Shown: in pieces, positions 17,226 to 24,958 of the stretch
Numbering within the stretch: the stretch's first letter is position 1
Layout of the letters: every line of letters starts with the position of its first letter
Assembly (NCBI RefSeq): GCF_030056575.1
Contig: NZ_JASHHX010000001.1
Span: forward strand, 434,001-498,000
Source of the DNA: Rhodoblastus sp. 17X3
GTDB taxonomy: Bacteria; Pseudomonadota; Alphaproteobacteria; Rhizobiales; Beijerinckiaceae
Direction: 5' to 3'
Length of the DNA: 64,000 nucleotides
Notes under the pieces: model-generated
Database searches by the model: none
What the model was told of the DNA's origin: nothing
What the model saw: only the letters and a program-made list of their open reading frames with translations
Position numbers and translations under genes: made by a program

Positions 17226-18512
17226 CTAATGGCGAGGCCGCGTCCAGCCGGATTCTTGCGGCGCGGAATCGCGCCGGTCGGCGCCGCAGGACTCGTCGAT
17301 CAGGGCGGCTATGGTTTTGGGATCCTGCGGAAAGCCGGCGCGGATCCACGCCGCTTGCAGGCGCTTGAGGCCCGCGCCGAGTCCCGCGCCCTGCTTGACG
17401 CCCCGCGCGATCAGGTCCGTTGCGGCGAAGGGGACCTTCGGCGCCGGCGTGTCGCGCAGAAAGGCGTCGGCTGCGAGAAATTCCTGGTCTTCCGGCGCGG
17501 CCGGGCTTTCGGCTTGAACCAGCATGAGTCCGTCGCGCGCCGCCTGCGCGCCATGCAGGAACAATTGTTCGCGCAAATGCGCCGCCGCTGGCGCTTCGCC
17601 GGCGCCATGCCAAGCGGCCGCGACCTTGGCCATGCCGGCGAGGCGGCGTTTTTGTGCGCGCGACAGGCGAAGGGACTCGGTCAGGCGTTCGGAATCCGGC
17701 TCACTGTGCAAGGCGAGGGAGGCCAGCGACAATAGCGCGTCGGCGGCGCGCCGCGTTTCAAGAAGCGCGGTGAGCCGCCGGTAACGCGCAGGCCAGGGCG
17801 CGACGCCCAGAAAACTGAGCAGCCCGGCCTTGCTCATGGCCTCGACGACGGCGCAGGGCCGTGGCGAGGCCAGGATTTTCAGCATTTCGCCGCCCAGCCG
17901 TTCGCGCGACAGATTTGCGATCCCGGCCCTTTGGGCGATGCAGGCGGCAAAACCTTCCGCGTCGAGCGGGCCTTCGCCGTAAATGCCCGAGAAGCGGAAA
18001 AAGCGCAGGATGCGAAGATAATCCTCCGCGATGCGCTGCTGTGGATCTCCGATGAAGCGCACCCGCCGCGTGGCGAGATCGTCCAGGCCGCCGACATAAT
18101 CGTAAAGCCTGCCCTGCGCGTCCACAGACAGCGCATTGATCGTGAAGTCGCGGCGACGGGCGTCGGCGGCGAAATCGCCGCCGAACCGCACGATGGCGCG
18201 GCGCCCGTCGGTCTCGACATCCTCGCGCAGCGACGTGACCTCGAAATGGGCGCCTTCGAGGATCAGCGTCACGGTGCCGTGGTCGATGCCGGTCGGCACG
18301 ACGCGGACCCCCGCGCGCTCGGCCTTTTCGACGACGACCTGCGGCTCGGCCGCGACCGCGAGGTCAATGTCGGCGACGGGTTGGCCGAGCAGGGCGTTGC
18401 GCACGGCGCCGCCGACGATGCGCAGTTCGTCGCCCTCCAACGCGGCGAAGACCTTGTGCAGCCCCGGACGGTCGAGCAGGGCCTTGAGAGCCTCCTCGCG
18501 CTCCGCCGTCAC
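17226..18512 (-). CDS. cca: CCA tRNA nucleotidyltransferase
   Basis: A 428-residue class-II nucleotidyltransferase that adds or repairs the 3' CCA of tRNAs. Visible motifs are GGAVRNALLG at 34-43, catalytic DID at 48-50 with following LAVA, RRDFTINAL at 120-128, and the DYLRILRFFRFSG block near 163-176. The C-terminal body is helical. The start codon overlaps the stop of the upstream DUF6111 gene by 4 bp. A poly(A) polymerase role is less likely given the length and the intact RRDFTIN motif. Confidence 0.92.
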   Translation of the reverse strand: MTAEREEALKALLDRPGLHKVFAALEGDELRIVGGAVRNALLGQPVADIDLAVAAEPQVVVEKAERAGVRVVPTGIDHGTVTLILEGAHFEVTSLREDVETDGRRAIVRFGGDFAADARRRDFTINALSVDAQGRLYDYVGGLDDLATRRVRFIGDPQQRIAEDYLRILRFFRFSGIYGEGPLDAEGFAACIAQRAGIANLSRERLGGEMLKILASPRPCAVVEAMSKAGLLSFLGVAPWPARYRRLTALLETRRAADALLSLASLALHSEPDSERLTESLRLSRAQKRRLAGMAKVAAAWHGAGEAPAAAHLREQLFLHGAQAARDGLMLVQAESPAAPEDQEFLAADAFLRDTPAPKVPFAATDLIARGVKQGAGLGAGLKRLQAAWIRAGFPQDPKTIAALIDESCGADRRDSAPQESGWTRPRH

Positions 18513-18769
18513 TGGAAGCGCCCCGGCGTCAGGCGGCCGTTTTCAATATGGGCCGGCACATAGACGCCCGCGCTATTTGCGCCGAAAAAGCCCGCGTAGA
18601 GGAAGCCCGCGATCGCCAGGCAGAGGCCAGCCAGCGTCAGCCAGAACAGGGCGCCGCGCGACCAATGGGCGACGACCAGCGGGTGACGGGAGCGGTAGAT
18701 GAGGAACAGGGCGTAGAGGAGGAAAGGCGCGGCGAACAGGCCGAGCGATTCGAGAAGCGAACGCGCCAT
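18509..18769 (-). CDS. DUF6111 family small membrane protein
   Basis: An 86-residue inner-membrane protein with two hydrophobic helices (residues about 8-26, LFAAPFLLYALFLIY, and about 42-62, LFWLTLAGLCLAIAGFLY). It ends in a conserved GVYVPAHIENGRLTPGRF tail. This matches DUF6111, which is regularly found between a NUDIX gene and cca in Hyphomicrobiales. It starts immediately after the NUDIX stop and overlaps cca by 4 bp. The function is unknown. Confidence 0.82.
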   Translation of the reverse strand: MARSLLESLGLFAAPFLLYALFLIYRSRHPLVVAHWSRGALFWLTLAGLCLAIAGFLYAGFFGANSAGVYVPAHIENGRLTPGRFQ

Positions 18770-19420
18770 CTAGGGATAAAGCCTCTCATAAAGATTGCGG
18801 ATCATGCCCGCCGTCGCGCCCCAGATATAGCGGTTTTCATAGGGCATGGCGTAAAATTGGCGGCGTTTCCCCTGCCATTCCCGGAAATGACGCTGGTGGT
18901 TGGCGCCGTTCATCAGGAAGGACAAGGGCGTTTCGAACACTTCGTCCACCTCCTGCGCGTTCACGGCGAGGTCGAACGGCGGATGGGCGATGCCCACCAG
19001 CGGAAAGACGCGGAAGCCCGTGCTGGTCTGATAGGGATCGAGGCAGCCGAGTATTTCGACCTTGTCGCGCCCGAGGCCGATTTCTTCCTCCGCCTCGCGC
19101 AGGGCGGCGTCGAGCGGGGATTCGCCGGGCTCGATCTTGCCGCCGGGAAAGGCGATCTGACCGGAATGGTCGCGCAGCGACCCGGCGCGCCGGGTCAATA
19201 GCAGCCGCGCCTCGCCCCCGCGAAAAACCACCGGCGCGAGCACGGCGGCGGGACGCGCCGGGGCAGGCAGCAACGCGGCTTCGCCGGGCAAGGGCTCATT
19301 CAGCTTATGGTCGCCGTGATGCGGCCGCATCATGGGATCGAAAGCCTCCTCCGGCCAGCCCTGACGCAGATGCGCCCGGGCGCGAGCCAAAAAATCCGCG
19401 GTGTCGAAAGGACCGCTCAT
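18770..19420 (-). CDS. CoA pyrophosphatase (NUDIX hydrolase)
   Basis: A 216-residue NUDIX hydrolase of the NudL/CoAse subgroup, which cleaves the diphosphate of coenzyme A derivatives. The Nudix box is complete: G94, E100, R108-E109 and E112-E113 (GGKIEPGE, then REAEEEIGL). It is preceded by LLTRRAGSLRDHSGQIAFPG, the UPF0035 motif that marks CoA specificity. Its start overlaps the stop of the DUF1285 gene by 4 bp. Confidence 0.9.
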   Translation of the reverse strand: MSGPFDTADFLARARAHLRQGWPEEAFDPMMRPHHGDHKLNEPLPGEAALLPAPARPAAVLAPVVFRGGEARLLLTRRAGSLRDHSGQIAFPGGKIEPGESPLDAALREAEEEIGLGRDKVEILGCLDPYQTSTGFRVFPLVGIAHPPFDLAVNAQEVDEVFETPLSFLMNGANHQRHFREWQGKRRQFYAMPYENRYIWGATAGMIRNLYERLYP

Positions 19421-20019
19421 GTGAAATCCGCGATGTCGCGCATGGGCGCCATGGCGAAAAAGGCGCCGCCCGAGAATACGCCGAACATCTCCTCGCCCGC
19501 GACGTCCCGGGCTTCGCCCCAGGAGACGAGATCATAGAACAGCGCACGCTTGACCAGGGCCCATAACTCGCCGCGCACCAGCACATAGGGCTTCAGCCCC
19601 CCGCTTTCGCCGGGCAGGAATTTCAGCGGATTTTTGTCCGAAATATCGATCCAGTCATCGACATTGGTGCGTAATCGCAAGGACTGGGCCGCGCCCTCGC
19701 CATCGCGCAAAAGTTCGACGCCAAGGAAGGGCGCGTCCTCCACCACGATGCCGACGCGCTCCACCGGCGTCACCAGCACGAAGCGCTCGGGGTCCTTGCG
19801 CAGCACGCTGGCGAATAGTTGAACCAGAGCGGGGCGGCCGATTGGCGTGCCATTGTAGAACCAGGTTCCGTCGCGGGCGATGCGCATGTCGATCTCGCCG
19901 CAATAAGGCGGGTTCCATAAATGGACCGGCGCTGGCCCGCGCGTCTTTCGCACGGCGGCGAGCCCTTGAAGGGGATCGGATGCGTTTGCCGGGGCGGGCT
20001 TGGCGTTATCGTTCATCAT
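19417..20019 (-). CDS. DUF1285 domain-containing protein
   Basis: A 200-residue cytoplasmic protein of the DUF1285 family, recognised by the segments LWNPPYCGEIDMRIARDGTW, FYNGTPIGRPALVQLFASVL and YVLVRGELWALVKRALFYDL. The function is unknown. It is the first gene of a tightly packed minus-strand operon (DUF1285, NUDIX, DUF6111, cca). The operon diverges from the MoxR operon across a 174-bp spacer that must carry both promoters. The second Met (MNDNA) is an equally good start. Confidence 0.85.
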   Translation of the reverse strand: MMNDNAKPAPANASDPLQGLAAVRKTRGPAPVHLWNPPYCGEIDMRIARDGTWFYNGTPIGRPALVQLFASVLRKDPERFVLVTPVERVGIVVEDAPFLGVELLRDGEGAAQSLRLRTNVDDWIDISDKNPLKFLPGESGGLKPYVLVRGELWALVKRALFYDLVSWGEARDVAGEEMFGVFSGGAFFAMAPMRDIADFT

Positions 20020-20193
20020 AGGCCTTCAAAGGCGGGCGCGCCGCCTTGATTTGGGCGGCATTTTACGCCGTGAATGGAGAAGCGGCGCCTATTATCTGGT
20101 TCTCCGGCGGCGGGAGCCAGCCTATATTGGCGCCGCGGGCCCGACAATGCCGCCGCTGAATCGCGGACGGCGCCGCAACAGGAGATTTCTGGC

Positions 20194-21213
20194 ATGAACG
20201 CCGAACCCGCCCTCCGGGCCGAGACCATCCCTCTGACGGAAAGCCAGATCGAGGCCCGGGCGCAGCAGGCGCTCGATTCGCTGGCGGCCGCGCGCAAGGC
20301 GATCGGCGCCGCGATTTTCGGCCAGGAACTGGTGGTGGAGGAGGCGCTGGTCACGCTGCTTTCGGGCGGCCATGCGCTTTTCGTCGGAGCGCCGGGGCTA
20401 GCCAAGACGCTGCTGGTCGATACGCTCGGGCGCGTGCTCGGCCTCCACGCCAATCGCGTGCAGTTCACGCCGGACCTGATGCCCACCGACATTCTCGGCT
20501 CGGAAGTGCTGGAGGAGGGCGCCGACCATCGCCGCGCCTTCCGCTTCATCAAGGGGCCGATCTTCGCGCAATTGCTGATGGCCGACGAGATCAACCGCGC
20601 CAGCCCGCGCACGCAATCGGCGCTGCTGCAGGCCATGCAGGAATATCACGTCACCATTGCGGGCGAGCGCTATGACCTGCCCAAGCCGTTCCATGTTCTG
20701 GCGACCCAGAACCCGCTGGAGCAGGAGGGCACTTATCCGCTGCCGGAGGCGCAGCTTGACCGTTTCCTGTTGCAGATCGACGTGCCCTATCCGCGGCGCG
20801 ACGCCGAGCGGCGCATCCTGATCGAGACGACAGGACAGGCGCGCCCGGCGCCGCAGCAGGTGATCGATGCCGCCGGGCTGATGGAGATTCAGGCGCTGGT
20901 GCGCCTGATGCCGGTCGGCGCGGCGATCGTGGACTGCATTCTCGATCTCGTGCGCGCTGTGCGTCCGGGTGACGGCGATCCGGAGCTGACCAAACATATC
21001 GCCTGGGGTCCGGGGCCGCGCGCCGCGCAATCGCTGATGCTGGCCTGCCGCGCCCGCGCCCTGACGCAAGGCCGCCTCGCGCCGAGCAAGGCCGATGTAT
21101 TGGCTCTGGCTGGGCCCGCGCTCAAGCACCGCATGGCTTTGACCTATAGCGCCCGCGCCGATGGCGAGACCATCGACGCCGTGATCGAGCGGCTGAAGCA
21201 AAGATTCGGCTGA
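20194..21213 (+). CDS. MoxR-family AAA+ ATPase
   Basis: A 339-residue MoxR ATPase, a chaperone-like AAA+ protein thought to activate partner VWA-domain proteins. Walker A GAPGLAKT is at 65-72, Walker B LLMADEIN with D131-E132, followed by RASPRTQSALLQAMQE and the sensor-1 LATQNP. AGGAG ten bases upstream supports the ATG at 20194. It is the first of four overlapping genes; its TGA shares one base with the start of the DUF58 gene. The neighbouring VWA/DUF58 proteins are the expected partners. Confidence 0.9.
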   Translation: MNAEPALRAETIPLTESQIEARAQQALDSLAAARKAIGAAIFGQELVVEEALVTLLSGGHALFVGAPGLAKTLLVDTLGRVLGLHANRVQFTPDLMPTDILGSEVLEEGADHRRAFRFIKGPIFAQLLMADEINRASPRTQSALLQAMQEYHVTIAGERYDLPKPFHVLATQNPLEQEGTYPLPEAQLDRFLLQIDVPYPRRDAERRILIETTGQARPAPQQVIDAAGLMEIQALVRLMPVGAAIVDCILDLVRAVRPGDGDPELTKHIAWGPGPRAAQSLMLACRARALTQGRLAPSKADVLALAGPALKHRMALTYSARADGETIDAVIERLKQRFG

Positions 21214-22145
21214 TGGCTCAAAACGCCCGGAACGCTTTCGAATTCCTGCCGCCCGAAGCCGCGCTGCCCGATCACGAGAAGCGGCTCCAGGCGCTCGATC
21301 TCGCGCGTCGGCTGCCTGCCTTGGCCCTCGCGGCGCGGCAGGCGGCGGCCTCGGCGCAGGCCGGCCCGCACGGGCGGCGGCGCGCGGGCATGGGCGAGAA
21401 TTTCTGGCAGTTCCGGCCCTTCATTCCCGGCGAGGCGGCGCAGAACGTCGATTGGCGCCGCTCCGCCCGCGACGACCGGCTCTATGTGCGCGAGCGCGAA
21501 TGGGAGGCGGCGCAGGTGCTGTGGGTCTGGGCCGATCTCTCCGGCTCGATGAATTACCGTTCGCCGCTGGCTTCGCAGTCCAAGCTGGAGCGGGCGCTGG
21601 TTCTGGCTCTGGCTTTGGCCGATTCATGCGTGCGCGCAGGCGAGCGCGCCGGATGGCTGGGGCTGACCCGGCTGACTGCGGCGCGCGACATTGTCGACAG
21701 CCTCGCCGTCGCGCTGATTGCGGAAACCCGTCTCTTTGGCGAGAGCTTCGACGACCTGCCGCAGGCGGCGCCGCTGCGTCCGCGCGAAAAGGCGGCGCTC
21801 ATCGGCGATTTTCTGGTCGAGCCGCCAGCCTTCGCCGCCTGCCTGCAAAGGCTCAGCGTCCAGGGCGCGCGCGGCCACGCCCTGATGATCTTCGATCCCG
21901 CCGAAGAGGCCTTTCCCTTCTCCGGCCAGACCGAATTTTATGACGAGGCGGGCGATCTTTTGCGCGCGGGCCGCGCCGAAGATTACGCCGCGGCCTATCG
22001 GTCGCGGCTCGCCGCCCATCGCGACGCACTTTCCGGGGCGGCGCGGGCGATGGGCTGGACTTTCTCGCTCCATTCGACCGAACGGCCGGCCTCCGAGGCC
22101 TTGCTCAACCTGCGTCTGGCGCTGACTGCGGATGGCGCAAGATGA
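21213..22145 (+). CDS. DUF58 domain-containing protein
   Basis: A 310-residue protein with the DUF58 signature FRPFIPGEAAQNVDWRRSAR (about 69-88), followed by a degenerate VWA metal site WVWADLSGSM (about 108-117). DUF58 proteins are the standard partners of MoxR ATPases. Its start shares one base with the MoxR stop and its end overlaps the next gene by 4 bp, indicating translational coupling. It is probably cytoplasmic or membrane-associated; no TM helix is obvious. Confidence 0.87.
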   Translation: MAQNARNAFEFLPPEAALPDHEKRLQALDLARRLPALALAARQAAASAQAGPHGRRRAGMGENFWQFRPFIPGEAAQNVDWRRSARDDRLYVREREWEAAQVLWVWADLSGSMNYRSPLASQSKLERALVLALALADSCVRAGERAGWLGLTRLTAARDIVDSLAVALIAETRLFGESFDDLPQAAPLRPREKAALIGDFLVEPPAFAACLQRLSVQGARGHALMIFDPAEEAFPFSGQTEFYDEAGDLLRAGRAEDYAAAYRSRLAAHRDALSGAARAMGWTFSLHSTERPASEALLNLRLALTADGAR

Positions 22146-24958
22146 GCCTGTTCTCGCTGGCCTTTTCCGCGCCTTGGGCGCTGCTGGCCCTTGCCGGGGC
22201 GCCGCTGCTCTACCTGCTGCTGCGAGTCACTCCGCCGCCGCCGCAACGCGTGGCCTTTCCGCCGCTCAAGCTCATTCTCGATCTGAAAAAGCCCGACGCC
22301 ACGCCCGCGCGCACGCCGCTCTGGCTGCTGCTGCTACGCATGGCGCTGGCGGCTCTGGTCGTGCTCGCCATGGCCGGGCCGGTGCTGACTCCCAAGGGCG
22401 CGCCCGCGCTGAAGAACGGCCCGCTTCTGCTGCTGGTCGATGACGGCTGGACGGCGGCGAGCGATTGGAGCCTGCGGCTTCAGGCGGCGGAATCGCGGCT
22501 TGAGGCGGCGGCGCGCGACGGCCTGCCCGCGGCGGTGCTCAGCTTTTCCGAACCGCCCGCCGAGGCGCTGAATGCGCAGGACGCGTCGGCGGCGCTCGCC
22601 CGGCTGCGAGCGCTGAAGCCCAAGGCCTTCCTGCCGTCCCGCGCGCCATCATTGGCCGCCATCGGCGCCTTTCTGACGGCCAATCCAACGGCCCAACCCG
22701 TCTGGCTGACCGACGGGCTCGATAATTCCGACGGGGCGTCTTTCGCCGTGCAGCTCGCCGCTCTGGCGCCGGAGACGGAAATCCTGCGCGATCCGCGCCC
22801 GGTTCAGGTCATCGCGGGCGCGGACAACGGCGCGACGGCGCTGGAGGCGCGCCTTGTGCGTTCAGCGCCGGGCGGCGCGGCGGCGGGACGCGTGCGGGCC
22901 ACGGACGCCAAGGGCGCCTCGCTCGGCGAAGCCGAATTCGATTTCTCCAACACCCTCGCCGCCAAGGCGTCGTTCGACCTGCCAGCGGCCTTGCGCAATG
23001 AGATCGCGCGGCTGGAGATTCTCGGCGAGACCTCCGCTGGCGCCGTGCTGCTGCTGGATGCGGGATCGCGCCGCCGTCGCGTCGGACTCGTCGCCGGCGC
23101 CAGGGGCGAGCAGCCGCTGCTGTCGCCGCTGCATTATCTGCGCGACGCGCTCTCGCCTTTCGCCGATCTGCGCGAGGCCAAGCCGGGCGCCAGCGACCCG
23201 GTCGGCCAATTGCTCGACGAGGGCGTGGACGTGTTGATCCTGGCCGACGTCAATGTCGCCGCGCCGGCCCTGCGCGCGCGGCTCGACGCCTTTCTCGCCG
23301 CAGGCGGCACGCTGGTGCGTTTCGCCGGCCCGCGCCTCGCCGCTGGCGGCGACGATCTCTTTCCCACGCGGCTGCGGCGCGGCGGGCGCACGCTCGGCGG
23401 CGCTCTCTCGTGGGACAAGCCCAAGCCGCTGGCGCCCTTCGAGGAACAAAGCCCCTTTTTCGGCCTGACGCCGCCCGCCGAAGCGACGGTGTCGCGCCAG
23501 GTCCTGGCCGAGCCGGACGAAGGCCTGCCCGCCCGGACCTGGGCGCGGCTCGCCGATGGCACGCCTCTGGTCACAGCGGACAAGCGCGGCCCCGGCACGC
23601 TGGTCCTGTTCCATGTTTCGGCTGACGCGGGTTGGTCGAATGTGCCGCTATCGGGCCTTTTCGTCGACATGCTGAAGCGGATCGTCGATCGCGCCGGGCT
23701 GGTCGGCAAGGCCGGGGAGGCGGGCGCGGAAGCGGGAGCCTTCCTGCCGCCCCAGCGTCTGCTCGACGGCTTCGGCGTCCTCGGAACGCCGCCCGCCAGC
23801 GCAAAGCCGCTGCCCGCCGCGGGATTGGCCGCGCCGGACGCCGATCATCCCGCCGGGCTTTATGGCGCGGCCGCTGCGCCGCGCGCGCTGAACGCCTTCA
23901 ATCGCGGCATGATTCTCGCGCCGCTCGACCTCGCCGGGCTGAAATTGCGGCAGACCGAACTGGTGGGGCCGCGTCCGGTCGATTTGCGGGCGCCGCTGCT
24001 GATCGGCGCCTTCGTTCTGGCGCTGGCGGACGCCCTGGCCATGCTCTGGCTCGGGGGACGCTGGCGGCGTCAGGTCGCGCCGGCCATCGCTGCGCTCGCC
24101 TTGCTGCTGGCCTTCGCGCCTCCGCCGCCCGCAAGCGCCGCCTCGCAGCCAGCAAGCGCCGCCTCGCAGCCAGCAAGCGCTGCGCCGTCGCCGTCAAAGC
24201 AGGAGGCGCATAATCCACGCGACATTCAGGCCGCGCTGGGGACCAAGCTCGCCTATGTGGTCACCGGCGACGCGCGCGTGGACCGCATCAGCCAGCAAGG
24301 GCTCTTGTCCTTGTCGGAAACGCTGGCGCGGCGAACCTCCTTCGTGCCGAGCGAGCCGCAGGGCGTCGATCCCGCGCGCGACGAATTGTCCTTCTATCCG
24401 CTGCTCTACTGGCCCATCGCGCCGGATCGCCCGCAGCCCGGCCCGGAAGTGGCGCGGCGCATCGAGGCCTATATGAAACAAGGCGGGCTGGTGCTGTTCG
24501 ACACCCGCGACGGCGGCATGCAATTCAACAATGGACCGGCGACCCCGGCGCAGGCCTGGCTCAAGACCTTTCTCAAGGGTGTCGACCTGCCGCCGCTGGA
24601 GCCGGTTCCCAAGGACCATGTCGTCACCCGGACCTTCTATCTACTGGACGGTTTCGTCGGGCGCACCGAAAACGGACCGACCTATATCGAGGTCCTGCCG
24701 CCGGAAAGCGCTTCCGAGAGCCGACCCGCGCGCGCGGGCGACGGCGTTTCGCCGCTTGTCATCGCCTCCAATGACCTCGCGGCGGCCTGGGCCGGCGACC
24801 AGGGCGGCGACGCGCTCTATCCGCTGACGCCGGGCGGGCCGCGCCAGCGCGAAATGGCCCTGCGCGGCGGGGTCAATATCGTGATGTACACGCTGACCGG
24901 CAATTACAAGGCGGATCAGGTCCATGTCCCCGAACTGCTGGAAAGGCTCGGACATTGA
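22142..24958 (+). CDS. BatA/DUF4159 domain membrane protein
   Basis: A 938-residue inner-membrane protein. The N-terminus is BatA-like (FSLAFSAPWALLALAGAPLL, then a second helix near residues 57-80 after PLWLLLLR). A VWA-like and GATase-like middle follows. There are two further helices around 620-665 and a low-complexity ASAASQP repeat. The C-terminal DUF4159 domain begins near 685 (LAYVVTGDARVDRISQQGL, FYPLLYWPI, ...LFDTRDGG). It is the third gene of the MoxR operon and overlaps the fourth by 4 bp. The likely role is in an envelope-associated MoxR/VWA complex; the exact function is unknown. Confidence 0.82.
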   Translation: MSLFSLAFSAPWALLALAGAPLLYLLLRVTPPPPQRVAFPPLKLILDLKKPDATPARTPLWLLLLRMALAALVVLAMAGPVLTPKGAPALKNGPLLLLVDDGWTAASDWSLRLQAAESRLEAAARDGLPAAVLSFSEPPAEALNAQDASAALARLRALKPKAFLPSRAPSLAAIGAFLTANPTAQPVWLTDGLDNSDGASFAVQLAALAPETEILRDPRPVQVIAGADNGATALEARLVRSAPGGAAAGRVRATDAKGASLGEAEFDFSNTLAAKASFDLPAALRNEIARLEILGETSAGAVLLLDAGSRRRRVGLVAGARGEQPLLSPLHYLRDALSPFADLREAKPGASDPVGQLLDEGVDVLILADVNVAAPALRARLDAFLAAGGTLVRFAGPRLAAGGDDLFPTRLRRGGRTLGGALSWDKPKPLAPFEEQSPFFGLTPPAEATVSRQVLAEPDEGLPARTWARLADGTPLVTADKRGPGTLVLFHVSADAGWSNVPLSGLFVDMLKRIVDRAGLVGKAGEAGAEAGAFLPPQRLLDGFGVLGTPPASAKPLPAAGLAAPDADHPAGLYGAAAAPRALNAFNRGMILAPLDLAGLKLRQTELVGPRPVDLRAPLLIGAFVLALADALAMLWLGGRWRRQVAPAIAALALLLAFAPPPPASAASQPASAASQPASAAPSPSKQEAHNPRDIQAALGTKLAYVVTGDARVDRISQQGLLSLSETLARRTSFVPSEPQGVDPARDELSFYPLLYWPIAPDRPQPGPEVARRIEAYMKQGGLVLFDTRDGGMQFNNGPATPAQAWLKTFLKGVDLPPLEPVPKDHVVTRTFYLLDGFVGRTENGPTYIEVLPPESASESRPARAGDGVSPLVIASNDLAAAWAGDQGGDALYPLTPGGPRQREMALRGGVNIVMYTLTGNYKADQVHVPELLERLGH
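24131..24181 (+). repeat. 21-bp in-frame tandem repeat
   Basis: A 21-bp unit, GCAAGCGCCGCCTCGCAGCC plus A, is repeated 2.4 times (24131, 24152, 24173) inside the DUF4159 gene. It encodes the heptad ASAASQP repeated, in a linker between the last transmembrane helix and the C-terminal domain. Being a multiple of three, copy changes would alter linker length without a frameshift. Confidence 0.9.
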